Assembly (NCBI GenBank): GCA_003427395.1
Contig: BFEA01000342.1
Location: forward strand, 287,039-318,564
Source: Chara braunii
Taxonomy: Eukaryota > Streptophyta > Charophyceae > Charales > Characeae
DNA length: 31,526 nt
Direction of reading: 5' to 3'
Shown: positions 1 through 10,952 of the stretch, in pieces
How the letters are laid out: each line of letters begins with the position of its first letter
Position numbering within the stretch: position 1 is the stretch's first letter
Made by a program: the position numbers and the translations under genes
The notes under the pieces: model-generated
Database searches by the model: none
Told to the model about the DNA's origin: nothing
The model's input: the letters and a program-made list of their open reading frames with translations, nothing else

Positions 1-86
1 TTTTTTTTTCTTCTTTCCCCCCCCTGACAACGGGGAGGCACCTGGCAGGTCGGGAGGAACAGGTCCTCCTTTCTCCCATCCTCTCA

Positions 87-96
<10 letters not shown>

Positions 97-130
<34 letters not shown>
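97..130. repeat. (CT)n microsatellite
   Basis: Uninterrupted CT dinucleotide run, preceded by a T-run at the window start and pyrimidine-rich DNA. Confidence 0.95.
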
Positions 131-133
<3 letters not shown>

Positions 134-283
134 CTTTTCACTTCCCCTTCCTACCTGTGCCTGCATAAAGCCCACGACCCCAACCTGATTTAGGCACAGG
201 CTGGGGTGGTTCCTTCAGCAGTTGCTGAGGGAATAGTTGCTCGTTTTTTCCACCAGCAACTATCCCCAACCTTTTTTTTTGTC

Positions 284-388
284 GTTGACATAAGCGAACG
301 GCCACTGTAAACTGCGCCAGCCTGGCTGGCATCCACCCCTAACCCACCGATTTTCAGACCCAGGTTCGATTCCCTTTGGGAAATCGAA
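284..388 (+). other. tRNA-like Pol III module, plus strand, family A copy 0
   Basis: A strong B-box match (GGTTCGATTCC, 363-373) lies about 75 nt downstream of a weak A-box-like stretch (TTGACATAAGCGAACGG). The B box forms the left arm of a hairpin, TTCGATTCCC then TTT then GGGAAATCGAA, with one extra A. Equivalent modules are at 2775-2863 and 9625-9713. I see no canonical cloverleaf, so this is tRNA-derived or tRNA-mimicking rather than a tRNA gene. Confidence 0.45.
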
Positions 389-530
389 AAACAATTGGGT
401 CATTTTTTATTTATGTGTGTCATCCTTGCGCAGGGGCCATGCCAATCTGCGCGCGGTTGTTTTCAGCCATGCAATCTCACTGATCGCACGGCCGAAAACA
501 GCCGCGTCAAAAGGCTGGGCCGTTCCAAAA

Positions 531-618
531 GGAGCTAGCCTAATGGCGATGTCATTGGGGCTCGACCCCGGTATCTGCTGGGCAAGAGTCTCGTGTGATA
601 TCCCACTGGGTTATCTCC
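531..618 (-). other. tRNA-like module, minus strand, family A copy 0
   Basis: Read on the minus strand it begins GGAGATAACCCAGTGGG and ends GGCTAGCTCC, so the termini pair like an acceptor stem. An A-box match (TAACCCAGTGGG, one mismatch to TRGCNNAGYNGG) is followed by a B-box-like GGGGTCGAGCCCC. The same arrangement recurs at 3012-3093, 9862-9942 and 17524-17603. The anticodon and D arms are not convincing, so I do not call a functional tRNA. Confidence 0.45.
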
Positions 619-1157
619 TATTCCACACTGGGATAGAATCAGCTCTTCCTTATGAAGAGCTTGGCCCAGTGCGATATCGCGTGTGCCCTCACGCAGGGTA
701 CGCCTACGTACCCCAGACGCTCCAGCTGCTGGCCAACCGTGTTGCCGCCAATACGGCGACCATCTGGCAGCACGACACGCATGCAGTGGCTACGTACATG
801 ACGTGGCCACCTATTTGGCCTACTAAGGCCCTGAATCACGCGGCTCAACAGCCCCGCGCCATTATTTTATGTAGATTAGGTCTAGCTTTAGTCTTTCCAT
901 GACCGTGCACCATTGCGACCTTGTTCGTGAACCGCGGACGACAAGTCGTACCGCTGACTCCCGTTGTTTCAATCGGATGTCAATGACGTCATACGTCAAC
1001 GATGTCAAGTTTTAGGTCTCTCAGTTATAAGGTTGGTCTAAATAAACTTTTGACAAACATCAGTCTCATCAAGTCTTTCAATTAAGCAAAAAAGTCGGAC
1101 AGCGTCTGGCGTTGAAAAACCCCGACAAACAGCCTTGTCAGGGTATTTGCCCCGACA

Positions 1158-1550
1158 ACGTTCCCAGACCCCATTGAATGACTTCCACGTCATTCATCAT
1201 TTACTTAAACAGTTAGGATTCCTATGAAAGTTTCATGTGAAAGCAACGATCACAATACATAACAATTCGAGTGATCGTCTGAAACTAAGCCGAAACGTTT
1301 CCACCAACATATAACAATATAACAACAAAACTGGATTTAGCCTCCAGAAGCCTTAACTCAATACAACTCACAAGTGAATGGAATGATACCAGATTTTGCC
1401 TTTGGCAAGCCTTATCCAAACTTGGACCTAGGTCTAGCCCTGGAAGCCTTCAATTTAGAGAAACTTTTTCATAATGATCCCATCATCATCCCACTGGCGG
1501 CCACTCAAAACTTCTTGTCTCTCGGAATGGTACCGGAAGCCCTCCGGATA
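1158..1550 (+). repeat. Short internal segment between family A copies 0 and 1
   Basis: The segment is collinear with 3702-4200. Shared blocks include gttaggattc, tttcatgtga, aactggatt-agcctccagaagcc, accagattt, ttggcaagcc and ctggcggcca. It looks like the 5' end of the family A internal region with most of the interior deleted. It holds one unit of the roughly 41-bp repeat that is present four times at 3850-4010. An 82-codon open frame here (1374-1622) opens with GTG, has no recognisable domain and is not supported as a gene. Confidence 0.55.
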
Positions 1551-2071
1551 GCAGCCTTTCCCGCAACACTTGCAACATTTGCCCTCCAACAAATAAGCAG
1601 TATCACTGCCTCACAAGTTTGAGGCAGCTGGGGCACTGACTACTTATATAGTTGAGGGAGGTGGTGGTAACAGCCTGAGCCCTCAGCCAAAAATTCGAGC
1701 TCAGGTTGGGTCCTTGATTTCCAAGTGAGATCAAGGGTCTCTATCTACCCCACACAGCTCAAAAGACCAGGTCCATCCAATAGGAAATGGACCTGGCTTC
1801 CTTTTCGATTTTAGTGCAGCAAGGGGTGCCTGTATCCAGTTGCTCCCTTGTTGATTTGCTATTGCTAAGACGCAGCCCCAGCAATGCATTTTCCCCAAAA
1901 CCTGGCCAGACTTAGAGCTGGCTCCCTGGCTGGTTTGCTGCACAAAATGCAGAAAACCACATGAGAACCTGGCCCCAACAACGACCAGGTACACACACTT
2001 CATATTTTTACTGGTTTTTAGTAGCCTCGTTTTCCCTTAGTAAACGGAAAACGAGATAAAGAAAAAGAAAG

Positions 2072-2091
2072 GCAAAAAAAAAAAAAAAAAA
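2072..2091 (+). repeat. A-rich homopolymer tract
   Basis: Poly-A run inside family A copy 1, with a second A-run near 2377. Copy 2 has A-rich tracts at matching relative positions (about 8920 and 9240), so they belong to the repeat. Confidence 0.8.
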
Positions 2092-2774
2092 ACTTACGTC
2101 ACTCCTGGCCCTGCCACCGAGGCAGGTCCATTTGTTGTGCTCCAAGGCACCCTATCTGCTAAGATGCAGACCCAAGTTCGAATACAGCTACATATAGTGC
2201 AGCCTCCCGCTTCCTACACCACTTCCATAGTGTCGAATTAGAGGCAAGCTCAACAGGGTTTCATCTCCCTGTCCCACCCCTGTATCTCGCACAGAATGAG
2301 CGTCGGATTCACCATTCTCAAAACGAACGGGTGCAGCTTAACGAAAAAGGGGGGGTCTCAAAAAGAAAAAAAGTAAAAAAAAAAAAAAAAAAAACGAGAT
2401 CAAAACAAAGAAAAATACTACAGTAAGAATAAAATAAAAATCATATGTAGAAAGAATCTATTCGGGCACCCAAGTAGAATCACGAACCAATAGGAAAAGA
2501 ACAAAATATTAAAGAAAATAAAGAATTTAAAAATGAAATAACACTAAAGAAAATCTAAAAACAAATCTATAAGACGAAATTTAACAAAAATCTACAAAAA
2601 ATAAAAGAAAAACAAATGAAAGAAAAAGCCAAAACCCTTACCTCACTGCCAGAAAAAAACGGTCGCCCGTGAAATCAAGTGCACTAGGGTTTTAAGTGTC
2701 CCAGTCACTTCGTTCTGCGTTATGTGGCGCTTCAACTTTAGTTTAGTTTTAGTTTTTAGGTTTTTTTTTTCCCC

Positions 2775-2863
2775 ATTGGCATAGCCAACGGCCACCTCCC
2801 GTTCGTGGCACACCCACGAACTGTTGATACATAGACCTGAGTTCGAGTCCCAAGGGACTCGAA
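2775..2863 (+). other. tRNA-like Pol III module, plus strand, family A copy 1
   Basis: An A-box-like TTGGCATAGCCAACGG is followed about 50 nt later by the B-box match GAGTTCGAGTCCC. The B box is the left arm of a perfect 10-bp hairpin (TTCGAGTCCC, loop AA, GGGACTCGAA). Compared with copy 0, one stem position changes on both sides (T:A to G:C), which keeps the pairing. Confidence 0.5.
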
Positions 2864-3011
2864 AATTTATTGTTTTTCTCGATTTATGTGTGTCATCCTT
2901 GCGCAGGGGCATGTTGATCCACGCGCGCGGATCTCAGCCGCAATTTTCGACGATCGCAAGGCCGAGATTCGTCGCGCCTAAACCTATGTGTACTCTAGTC
3001 TGCCCCAAAAT

Positions 3012-3093
3012 GGAGCTAGCCTAGGGCATATGGAATTTGATCCCCATATCAGCAGGGTGAAGGTAAAGTACTCATACCTACTAGGCTAGCTCC
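3012..3093 (-). other. tRNA-like module, minus strand, family A copy 1
   Basis: On the minus strand, arms GGAGCTAGCCTAG and CTAGGCTAGCTCC are perfectly complementary over 13 bp. They enclose an exact A-box consensus (TAGCCTAGTAGG) and a weaker B-box-like GGATCAAATTCC. Total length is 82 nt, within the tRNA size range. The T stem is not standard. Confidence 0.5.
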
Positions 3094-3395
3094 TACGATG
3101 GTACTGGTAGGGGCATCTCTTCTTTATGAAGAGTTTATCCCCAACTCGTTCCCCCAGCAATGGGGCTAGTGGCTCAGAAGTCCGAGCCCACAGCCAAACC
3201 AGGCTGCACAATCTAAAGTCCCGCGCTGGACCCATGTTCAGTCTGGGCGCTATCAACTGCAGCCAACTCATACCTAACGGACCTCGCCTAGCACAGGTCA
3301 GCCCTTATGGTAGTCGCGCACCCTCACACAATGGTCCTTGTAGACCTCCCAAGCTCTGAATCGCCACACATCCTTATTTTAGGTAGAATAGTTAC

Positions 3396-3400
<5 letters not shown>

Positions 3401-3427
<27 letters not shown>
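3401..3427. repeat. (AT)n microsatellite in family A copy 1
   Basis: TA dinucleotide run at the same relative place as the (AT)n tract at 10220-10255, so it is ancestral to the two copies. Confidence 0.9.
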
Positions 3428-3433
<6 letters not shown>

Positions 3434-3849
3434 CACGACCGTACATCTGAGCGGCCTTACCAAGCATAGGGAAGGATTGGCTATGCTGCCAGTCCTTGCC
3501 GCCACTTCCAGATGTCGCATGCATCAGGTCGTAGGTTCAATAAGTTTTCGTCTCTCGATCATAGGTTGAGTCTGAATAAACTTTCGCGAGATAACCCATC
3601 TCATTAAGTTATGAAGCCAGGATAACCCTTTACTAAGTCGGACATCTTCCGACATTTAAAAACACCTGGCAGATATCATTGTGGGGGGTTCTGCCCCGAC
3701 AACATTCCCAGGCCCAATTGAACGACAACCCCGTCGTTCACCATCAAAAATACAAAGTTAGGATTCTTATGAAATTTTCATGTGACAACAACGATTACAA
3801 TATATAACAATCCCAAAGAATTGGCCGGAACAAAGGCGAAACTTTTATT

Positions 3850-4010
3850 AACAACCTGAATTCAGCCCCCAGAAGCGTAAATATAACATAACAAAACTGG
3901 ATTCAGCCTCCAGAAGCCTCAATAAAACACAACAAAATTGGATTATGCTTCTAGAAACCTCAACATAAGTACAACAAGACTGGATTCTGCCTCCAGAAGC
4001 CTAAAACTTA
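3850..4010 (+). repeat. Minisatellite, four units of about 41 bp
   Basis: Units begin near 3850, 3890, 3931 and 3973. Each has the form aacaa-act-ggattc-gcctccagaagcc followed by an A-rich spacer. A single unit is present at the equivalent site near 1325, so the array either expanded in this copy or contracted in the other. Confidence 0.75.
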
Positions 4011-7000
4011 ACAATTTTCTTCTTATCAATTGAAATAGTACCAGATTTCATCCTTGGCAAGCCTAAAAATAAAAATTTGGGCTTAGATTATGCCACTGGA
4101 AACCGAAAATATAAAGGATTTTTTTAAGAATGGTCCCAACATCATCCCTCTGGCGGCCAACAATTTTGTCTCTCTGAATTGTTAACAAATTTCGCCCCCG
4201 GCAAGTCTAAAATCGACAACCTTCAGGTTTATATCACATTAGATCAACCTATCGGAAGTTATTCAGACAAGCTTGAACGAACCATTTAAAGAGCAATCAT
4301 TCATTCAAGAGCCATCGCCCAAATTTTGACCCTATTCCAACTTCAGAGAGAGAAAAGAACTTATATAATTATTATGTTCGACGTTTTTGAACTTTTGTGA
4401 TATGCGTTGAGGCGGGGTGTAATCCGTATAAGGTAATATCTCGACATCAAGCCCCACTTTAGATTTGAGCCTCTCCACATTCCCTTCGATTCCAGTGTTT
4501 TCGATCTCATTAGTCCTTTGCATGTAGAGTAGAACTTCCCCACTTCACATAACCGAGGTTGCATAGATCCCGACCATAGAAGCACGATGACCATGTTTGA
4601 CACGAGGTTAGATAGTCGTCACTCCTTCCCTAACGACAAACGATAGTCGCCTACCCTACAAGCAGCATTCTAACAAGACCTCAACACCTTCCTCCCTTTC
4701 AGTGACAGTGTAGTCTTCGTTCTCTTAAACCACATAGGATTCAGAAGACAACATCTCGGTATGGACCAGGAGCACATCTCTGGCACGAGCCTCACTACCA
4801 CTTATAGAGCTCACAATTACATCAGAAATTTATCGTGACATAATAACAAATTACAACACTTTCAATTACCAACAACAAAACCATTCACAACAAATATTTT
4901 CACATGAAATTTCGTAATGATTCAAGCCACACATTTTAACAATTGATAAGATGTATTCATGGCATATAAATGCATCACATATAATAAAAAATTGATAGTC
5001 TCAAAATGAATGGAATTTTTGTTGAACTGATGAATCAAAATATGCATCAATCAAAGTACACAAATAAAATATATCACTCAGCAAAATAATATTAAAATAA
5101 AATCAACCTTGGTTTGCAACGCTTCACTTAGCTCCAAAACATTAATGCAACAACAAAACTAATTTTACAATATAATGACCAAAAAAATACCCAAAATCAA
5201 ATATCCGAAAAATAATTGAAATAAATAGCATTAATCTTAACATAATGCTTGAAAATGTATAAATGATGAACTTTTAGTATCAGAAAAATAATGGATTAGG
5301 ATACAAATTTAATAACAATATATATCCAGCTAAAATATTAATTATAAGTACTCATAATAAAATTCACACTTTATGACATAAAATCTCATCAGAAATCAAT
5401 CAATGATGATAAGCAACAATCCATCAATAAAATAAAATAAAATATTCGAGTGTCGTTCCACCAGAGACAACGGTAGATAGTCGTTGTTCCCAGCAACAGT
5501 ATCACCTGTCAAGCGCATCGGCCCCCGCGTTTTTCTCGGGAAGAGGCGGGAGCCCTCCCGACCATGTCACGTATGAGTAAAACAAAACCAACAGAGACAT
5601 CTTGAGAACGACGCTAAGTATCCCCACGAACCATCTAGACGGACGAGGTCGCATCGTCCCTTCGCCACTCTAACCGGGTGCGCCAGCTGTACATCACACG
5701 GTCCCCTACGACAGGATAGGTTTCCGAGGGGCATATATTGCCCTCCTTAAGGGGTTGTCACCACCCTTACGGGCGTATCCGTATCGAGCTACTGACCCAC
5801 ATGAGAAAGTTTTTAGATGCAATCGTAGAAGTAGATCAGACGAGGGTGTTTGCTCGTTCGCTGTCGTATAGATACGCTTGGTTAACGCTAAGTGGATCCG
5901 AGCGTCGTCCGTTCCTTACGGCGCTGATCTCCTAAGTGCGGAGCGTACACTTGTCGACTAGGATGGTCTCAACCAAGCATGAAACCCAAATTTAATCCTC
6001 GTCCCTTACACGCACAGTCATAAGAAAGTCAAAACATCCATACATAACTATATCAAAACAAATCGACCGTAGATGATCGAACGCATATCCAATATTAAAT
6101 GATAATCGAAAAAATTCAAATAATCATTTGATACATTCAATGACACAAGATCGATAAAAAAAAAAACGACCACCACGGGTCGAACTCTATGAATGAAAAG
6201 AATCATACAGCAGTCAACAAAGGGTTGACTTCGACAATAATCTTGATGCAGCCGACAAGGTAGTCGGTCTGCTTTAGTTTTGACTTGATGAAACGTGCTG
6301 CCAAATCATTCATTTCACCCTACCACCGACCTAAGATTGGGCACGTACACTTGTCTTCACATATTTCCAATCTTTTTGGATGACAGACTGCTTTGCAAAC
6401 GATTCTTGATCAGGTGCATTGCTTGAAGTGTTGCATATATCTCTCTCTAGGAAGTGGTCTAGGTACTCTTTCACTTCGCTAGAGCACAAAACTAGATGCT
6501 TCCTAGAAGAAAAAAAAATGTCAACTGCGAGTATCTTTCGATTATTTTTATTTCTCCTGAGTTCAAGATAATTTGGACGAAAAGAATCAGAAGAGATAAA
6601 GAATGAGAATCACTTGGATAGGTACAGGTAGATACGGTCATTTGGGATGGAATGGGTCAATCCTAGCAGAAAAGACCAAGTCTGTTTGACCTTATCTGCT
6701 TTATTTCATTCGCATTCATTTTATGACACACGCTGAATAATCTTTTTCAAAGCAACAAGTCCGTTTGACAAGCAGGCAGATGAAATGTAGAAGAAAGACA
6801 ATTTTTTTTTATCTTTCCAAGTACACACCATAAAACGTGTCATTTACAACCTTTTTCTACCTACCTGTGCACCAAGCCAAGCAACAAATTAAAAAGAGAA
6901 CAATACAATCCCATACTCGAGTCAGACCTTTCCATTCACATGCATGACTCACACAACNTTNCTCTACCTTTTCTTTTGAATATTCAAAACAAACAGGGTC

Positions 7001-7814
7001 AAGCAAAGTGTGGGTTCATATAGGTATGAAAGAAACTTTGAGTCATTTCACTGACCTTGAGTGAAGTTTGATACGGCTCACTCAAGAAAGCCAACTCCAA
7101 TTAAATAAAAGATAACCATCTCCAATTAAATAAAAGATAATCATTTTTGAAGTTAAAAATATGCGCCTCACAACTCCACAAGTTGTGGCATTCCCACTTG
7201 AACGACGTTCCACCTCCTTCTCCAAGTGCCCAAATGAGCAAGGTTGGGCCACAAAAGAAAACTCAAGCGAGATAGCCCTTCAAGAGGGTATTTCCACGAA
7301 TGAGTTTTCGCGTGGTTCCAACATCCCAGACAATCCGAACGCAGTCCCAATCGCACCTTGATCACCAAGGATACTTCCAAACCAACTTGCGGATCCACAC
7401 CACTTCAAACAACCGCGTTTGTATCCCAAGTTGGCTTCACTTGGTCCCAAGATGATCCCAAGTGGTCCCGGCGGTCCCACATCATCGCCCGCAACACCGA
7501 AAGGTCGCAAACTCAAAATCCGCTCACTCCACAAGCCACAAAATAAAGTTGGCCCCTGATGAAAAAACGCATGTGTCGTGAACCCAATAGACACTGCCTC
7601 GTGCACTGATTCCTCACTCTCTTCATGCCGCCCGTCTATGCACCACTGCCACACGATCCCAACCGTGCACCAGCGCTAGCCCAACCTCCAGGTCACACTG
7701 GAATCCATCATAACCACCACGCACCACACAAAAAAAATATCGGCAGAATTACAGTTCGTCGTGTCGTCAAAACAGGTACCACCGCCTAATCACGCACAAA
7801 AAGAAAATGGCTCC

Positions 7815-8235
7815 ACCGTGCTGCAAAATTTTGGCAGCACTACCCCTCGAACATAGTGTCGTTTGACAAGTCGACATTCCGGCAACACCTCCCTACCAAA
7901 ACTAACGCTTTAATGTCTCAGCCGCGCCATAATTTTGGTGGTACAACTGACCTACTAAACTATCGCTGATGTCGTGCGTCCAAACGGGCAACACTTTTCC
8001 TCAATAAGGCCTTGATGTCGTCGCGCCACCAGTCAGGCAGCATTTCCCCATTGGCAGTGTTGTTGCCGCCGAGTCAAATTTTGCAGCACCTCCCCACCAA
8101 AAGTGTTGTTGCAGCCGTGCCAAAAAATTGGCAGCACTTCCCCACCAACAGTGTTATTGCAGTTGTGCCAAAACAATGGCAGCACTTCCCCGCCGAAAGT
8201 GTTGTTGCAGCCATACGTGTTGCAGCTTCGCAGCC
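7815..8235 (+). repeat. Minisatellite of about 48 bp, roughly nine units
   Basis: The last four units are clear, with starts near 8046, 8092, 8140 and 8188 (spacing 46, 48 and 48). Each carries ttggcagcacttccccaccaa and gtgttgttgcagcc-like blocks. More degenerate units extend left to about 7815. A frame with ATG at 8015 and stop at 8453-8455 reads through it as a 16-residue repeat because the period is a multiple of three. That frame continues into unrelated sequence and resembles no protein family I know. Confidence 0.75.
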
Positions 8236-9624
8236 ACAGCGCACACCCAAGCACGCAGCACAAGCACAAGGGTGGGGCAAGAAGCTCCCAACCAATGACT
8301 ATGGCTACCTTTCCTCTCCACTCCTAACTCCTTGCAGACCTCTACTCACCTCCTTTCTTCACTTGCAGACCACCACCCTCTCTAAGCACCCTCTTTTCCT
8401 CAAACTCTGGCAGCCTCTCCCTCAACACTTGCAGTATTTGCCCTCCTGCAAATGAGCAGTATCACTGCCTCACAAGTTTGAGGCATCTGGGGCAGTGGCT
8501 GCTTATATAGTTGAGGGAGGTGGTGGTAGCAGCCTGAGCCCTCAGCCAAAAATTCGAGCTCAGGCTAAGGCCTTGATTTCCAAGTGAGATCAAGGGTCTC
8601 TATATGCCCCACACAGCCCAAAAGACCAGGTTCATCCAATAGGAAATGTATCTGGCTTCCTTTTTTACTTTAGTGCAGTAAGGGGTGGTTGTATCCAGTT
8701 GCTCCCTTGTTGATCTGCTATTGCTAAGGTCCAGCCTCAGCAATGCATTCCCCCCAAAACCTGGTCAGACTCAGAGTTGGCTCCCTGGCTGGTTTGTTGC
8801 ACAAAGTGCAGAAAACCACCTGAGAACCTGGCCCCAACAGTGGCTAGGTAAACACACTTCATATTTTTGTTGGTTCTTAGCAGCCTCGTTTTCCCTCAGT
8901 AAACGAGATAAAGAAAAATAAAGAATAAATAAATAAATAAAAACACTCACGTCACTCTTGGTCTTGCCAACGAGGTAAGTCCATTTGTGGTCCCCCAAGG
9001 CACCCCGTCTGCTAAGATGCAGACCCAAGTTTGAATACAACTACATATAGTGCAGCCTCCCTGCCCCCCCCTTACACCACTTCAAATTATCGAACTAGAG
9101 CCAAGCTCAGCAGGGTTTCGTCTCCCTGCCTCACGCCTGTATCTGGTGCAAAATGGGCGCCGGATTCAGGAGCGCGGCCTAAGAATGTTGCCCGTTCTCA
9201 AAACGCACGGGTGCTGCTTAGAGAAAAAGGGGGGGTCTAAAAAAAAAAAAAAAAATTAAAAAAACATCATACGTAGAAAGAATCCATTCGTAAAAACGAA
9301 CGGGCACCCTGGTAGAATCACGAACCAACAGAAAAAGAACAAAATTTTAAAGAAAATAAAGAATCTAAAAAATAAATAGCACTAAAGAAAATCTAAAAAC
9401 AAATCTAAAAGAAAAAATCTAACAAAAATCTAAAAAATAAAAAAGAAAGAAAAAGGAAAGAAAAAATTAAAACGCTTACCTCGCTGCTGAAAAAAAGTGG
9501 TCGCCCGTTTTCACAGGCGCAGTCGAGTGCACTGGGGTTTTAAGTGCCCTAGTCACTTCATTCTGCGCCATGTGGCGCTTCACGTTTAGTTTAGTTTTAG
9601 TTTTTAGTGGTTTTTTTTTTTTTC

Positions 9625-9713
9625 ATTGGCATAGCCAACAACCACTTCCCGTTCGTGGCACAGCCACAAACTTTTGATACATAGACCTGAGTTCGAGTCC
9701 CAAGGGACTCGAA
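9625..9713 (+). other. tRNA-like Pol III module, plus strand, family A copy 2
   Basis: Same design as 2775-2863: TTGGCATAGCCAAC A-box-like stretch, B box GAGTTCGAGTCCC, and the identical perfect 10-bp hairpin at 9692-9713. Confidence 0.5.
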
Positions 9714-9861
9714 AATTTATAGTTTTTCTCGATTATGCATGTCATCCTTACGCAAGGGTCATGCTGATCCGCTCGCGCGGATCTTAGCCATGATTTTAGA
9801 CGATCGCGTGGTCGAGCTTCTCTGTGCCTAAACCTATGTGTGCTCGCAGCTGCCCCAAAAT

Positions 9862-9942
9862 GGAGCTAGCCAGGGCATATGCGATTCGAGCCCCATATCA
9901 GTGGGGTAAAAGTAAAGTACTCAAACCTACTGGGCTAGCTCC
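9862..9942 (-). other. tRNA-like module, minus strand, family A copy 2
   Basis: On the minus strand it starts GGAGCTAGCCCAGTAGG and ends TGGCTAGCTCC. The A box TAGCCCAGTAGG fits the consensus exactly and a B-box-like GGCTCGAATCG follows. The termini pair over at least eight bases. Length is 81 nt. Confidence 0.5.
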
Positions 9943-10214
9943 TACTACGGTAGTCCCCAACGTGTTCCCCCAGCCATGTGCCTAGCGGCTCAGAAGTCCG
10001 AGCCCACAACCAAGGCAGGCTGCACAATCTAAAGTTCGGCACTGGACCTACGTTCAGTCTGGGCTTTACCAACTGCAGCCAACTCAACCCTATCAGGACC
10101 TCACCTTGCACGGCGCAGCCCTTATGGTAGTCGCGCACCCTCACACAGTGGTCCTTGTAGATCTCCCAGGCTTTGAATCGCCGAGCATCCTTATTTTAGG
10201 TAGACTACCTATAA

Positions 10215-10219
<5 letters not shown>

Positions 10220-10255
<36 letters not shown>
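10220..10255. repeat. (AT)n microsatellite in family A copy 2
   Basis: AT dinucleotide run at the position equivalent to 3401-3427 in copy 1. Confidence 0.9.
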
Positions 10256-10256
<1 letters not shown>

Positions 10257-10952
10257 CGACCGTACATCTGAGTGGCCTTACCAAGCATAGGGAAGGACTG
10301 GTCACGCTGCCAATCCTTGCCGCCACTTCTAAATGCCGCAGGCGTCAGGTCTTAGGTTCAATAAGTTTTAATCTCTTGAGTCTGAATAAACTTTGGCCAA
10401 ATAACCCATCTCATCAAGTTATGAAGCCAGGATAACCCTTTACTACGTCGGACATCGTTCGACGTTTAAAAACACCTAGCAGATACCCTTGTCAGGTTTT
10501 TAGCCCCGACAGTGCAGAAGTGTGTTGGAGTTCGGACTGCAAATATTTGTTGAATCTGTCACAGAACTTAACACATTCATGAAGTAGGACAACAAATGAA
10601 GTTCGGATGCCGGTGAACTTAGCAAAATTTCGGATCGATGACCTCCAACATTCGCTCTTTGTCCCCAAATATTTAAGCTCAAATGTCGGAGAGCTTCGTA
10701 TTTCCAGCCTTCCTTCACTGTGACTGGGGTATTCCCGGTGCCGCCTAGGATTGTTCAACACTGGAAGTTCGCCGGCATTCGAACTTCATGTAGCGTCCGA
10801 AGGGGGGGAATGGAGAACTTCGTCGACATCCGAACTACAAATATTGGGCAAATTTTATTGTCGAACATCATATACGGGCGATGAACGATAACAAAAAAAG
10901 TTTCGATGCCGGCAGACTTGACGGTGTTTGCATACTATCCGAACGGGGGGGA

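Larger units (their letters stand above)
1..1157 (+). repeat. Family A LTR-like repeat, copy 0 (3' part, cut by window start)
   Basis: This stretch aligns collinearly with the right half of the copies ending at 3701 and 10511. Shared landmarks in order are the B-box hairpin (365-388), a block beginning tcatccttgcgcagg (about 420), the GGAGCTAGCC block (531), a TATGAAGAG motif (about 650) and the terminal segment ending CCCCGACA at 1157. The sequence after 1157 (ttcccag..., gttaggattc...) also matches the sequence after 3701. That is what an LTR followed by the same internal region would give. It is more diverged than copies 1 and 2 are from each other. No coding capacity is evident. Confidence 0.65.
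1551..3701 (+). repeat. Family A LTR-like repeat, copy 1
   Basis: This is a direct repeat of about 2.1 kb, collinear with 8410-10511. Shared landmarks are an inverted repeat TGCCTCA/TGAGGCA (about 1608-1625), TTATATAG (about 1645), a long block beginning cctgagccctcag, an A-rich tract, the plus-strand B-box hairpin (2842-2863), the minus-strand tRNA-like module (3012-3093), an (AT)n tract (about 3401) and the end CCCCGACA at 3701. The two copies also share sequence immediately upstream, as 3' internal ends before an LTR would. The exact LTR start and terminal inverted repeats are unresolved, and no iMet primer site follows 3701. A LARD-like non-autonomous LTR element is my best interpretation. 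Confidence 0.6.
3702..8409 (+). repeat. Family A internal region, about 4.7 kb, non-coding
   Basis: The region lies between the two large direct repeats. Its first 500 bp match 1158-1550. From about 4200 to 7150 it is mostly AT-rich, with scattered stops in all frames and no recognisable gag, pol or host domain. A GC-richer patch at about 5450-5950 stands out in base composition but gives no protein I recognise. Ambiguous bases occur at 6958 and 6961. Two minisatellites (3850-4010 and 7815-8235) lie inside. An internal region without coding sequence suggests a non-autonomous element that would rely on enzymes in trans. Confidence 0.5.
8410..10511 (+). repeat. Family A LTR-like repeat, copy 2
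   Basis: Collinear with 1551-3701 along its length, with small indels and many transitions. It ends CCCCGACA at 10511, but the flank after that (gtgcagaag...) does not match the internal sequence found after 1157 and 3701. That is expected for a 3' LTR, with host or other DNA beginning at 10512. No ORF of note is present. Confidence 0.6.

Noticed and set aside
5690-5940. GC-richer patch with a 65-codon ORF as a possible gene
   Set aside because: The frame is short, has no recognisable motif, and lies in an otherwise AT-rich non-coding internal region.
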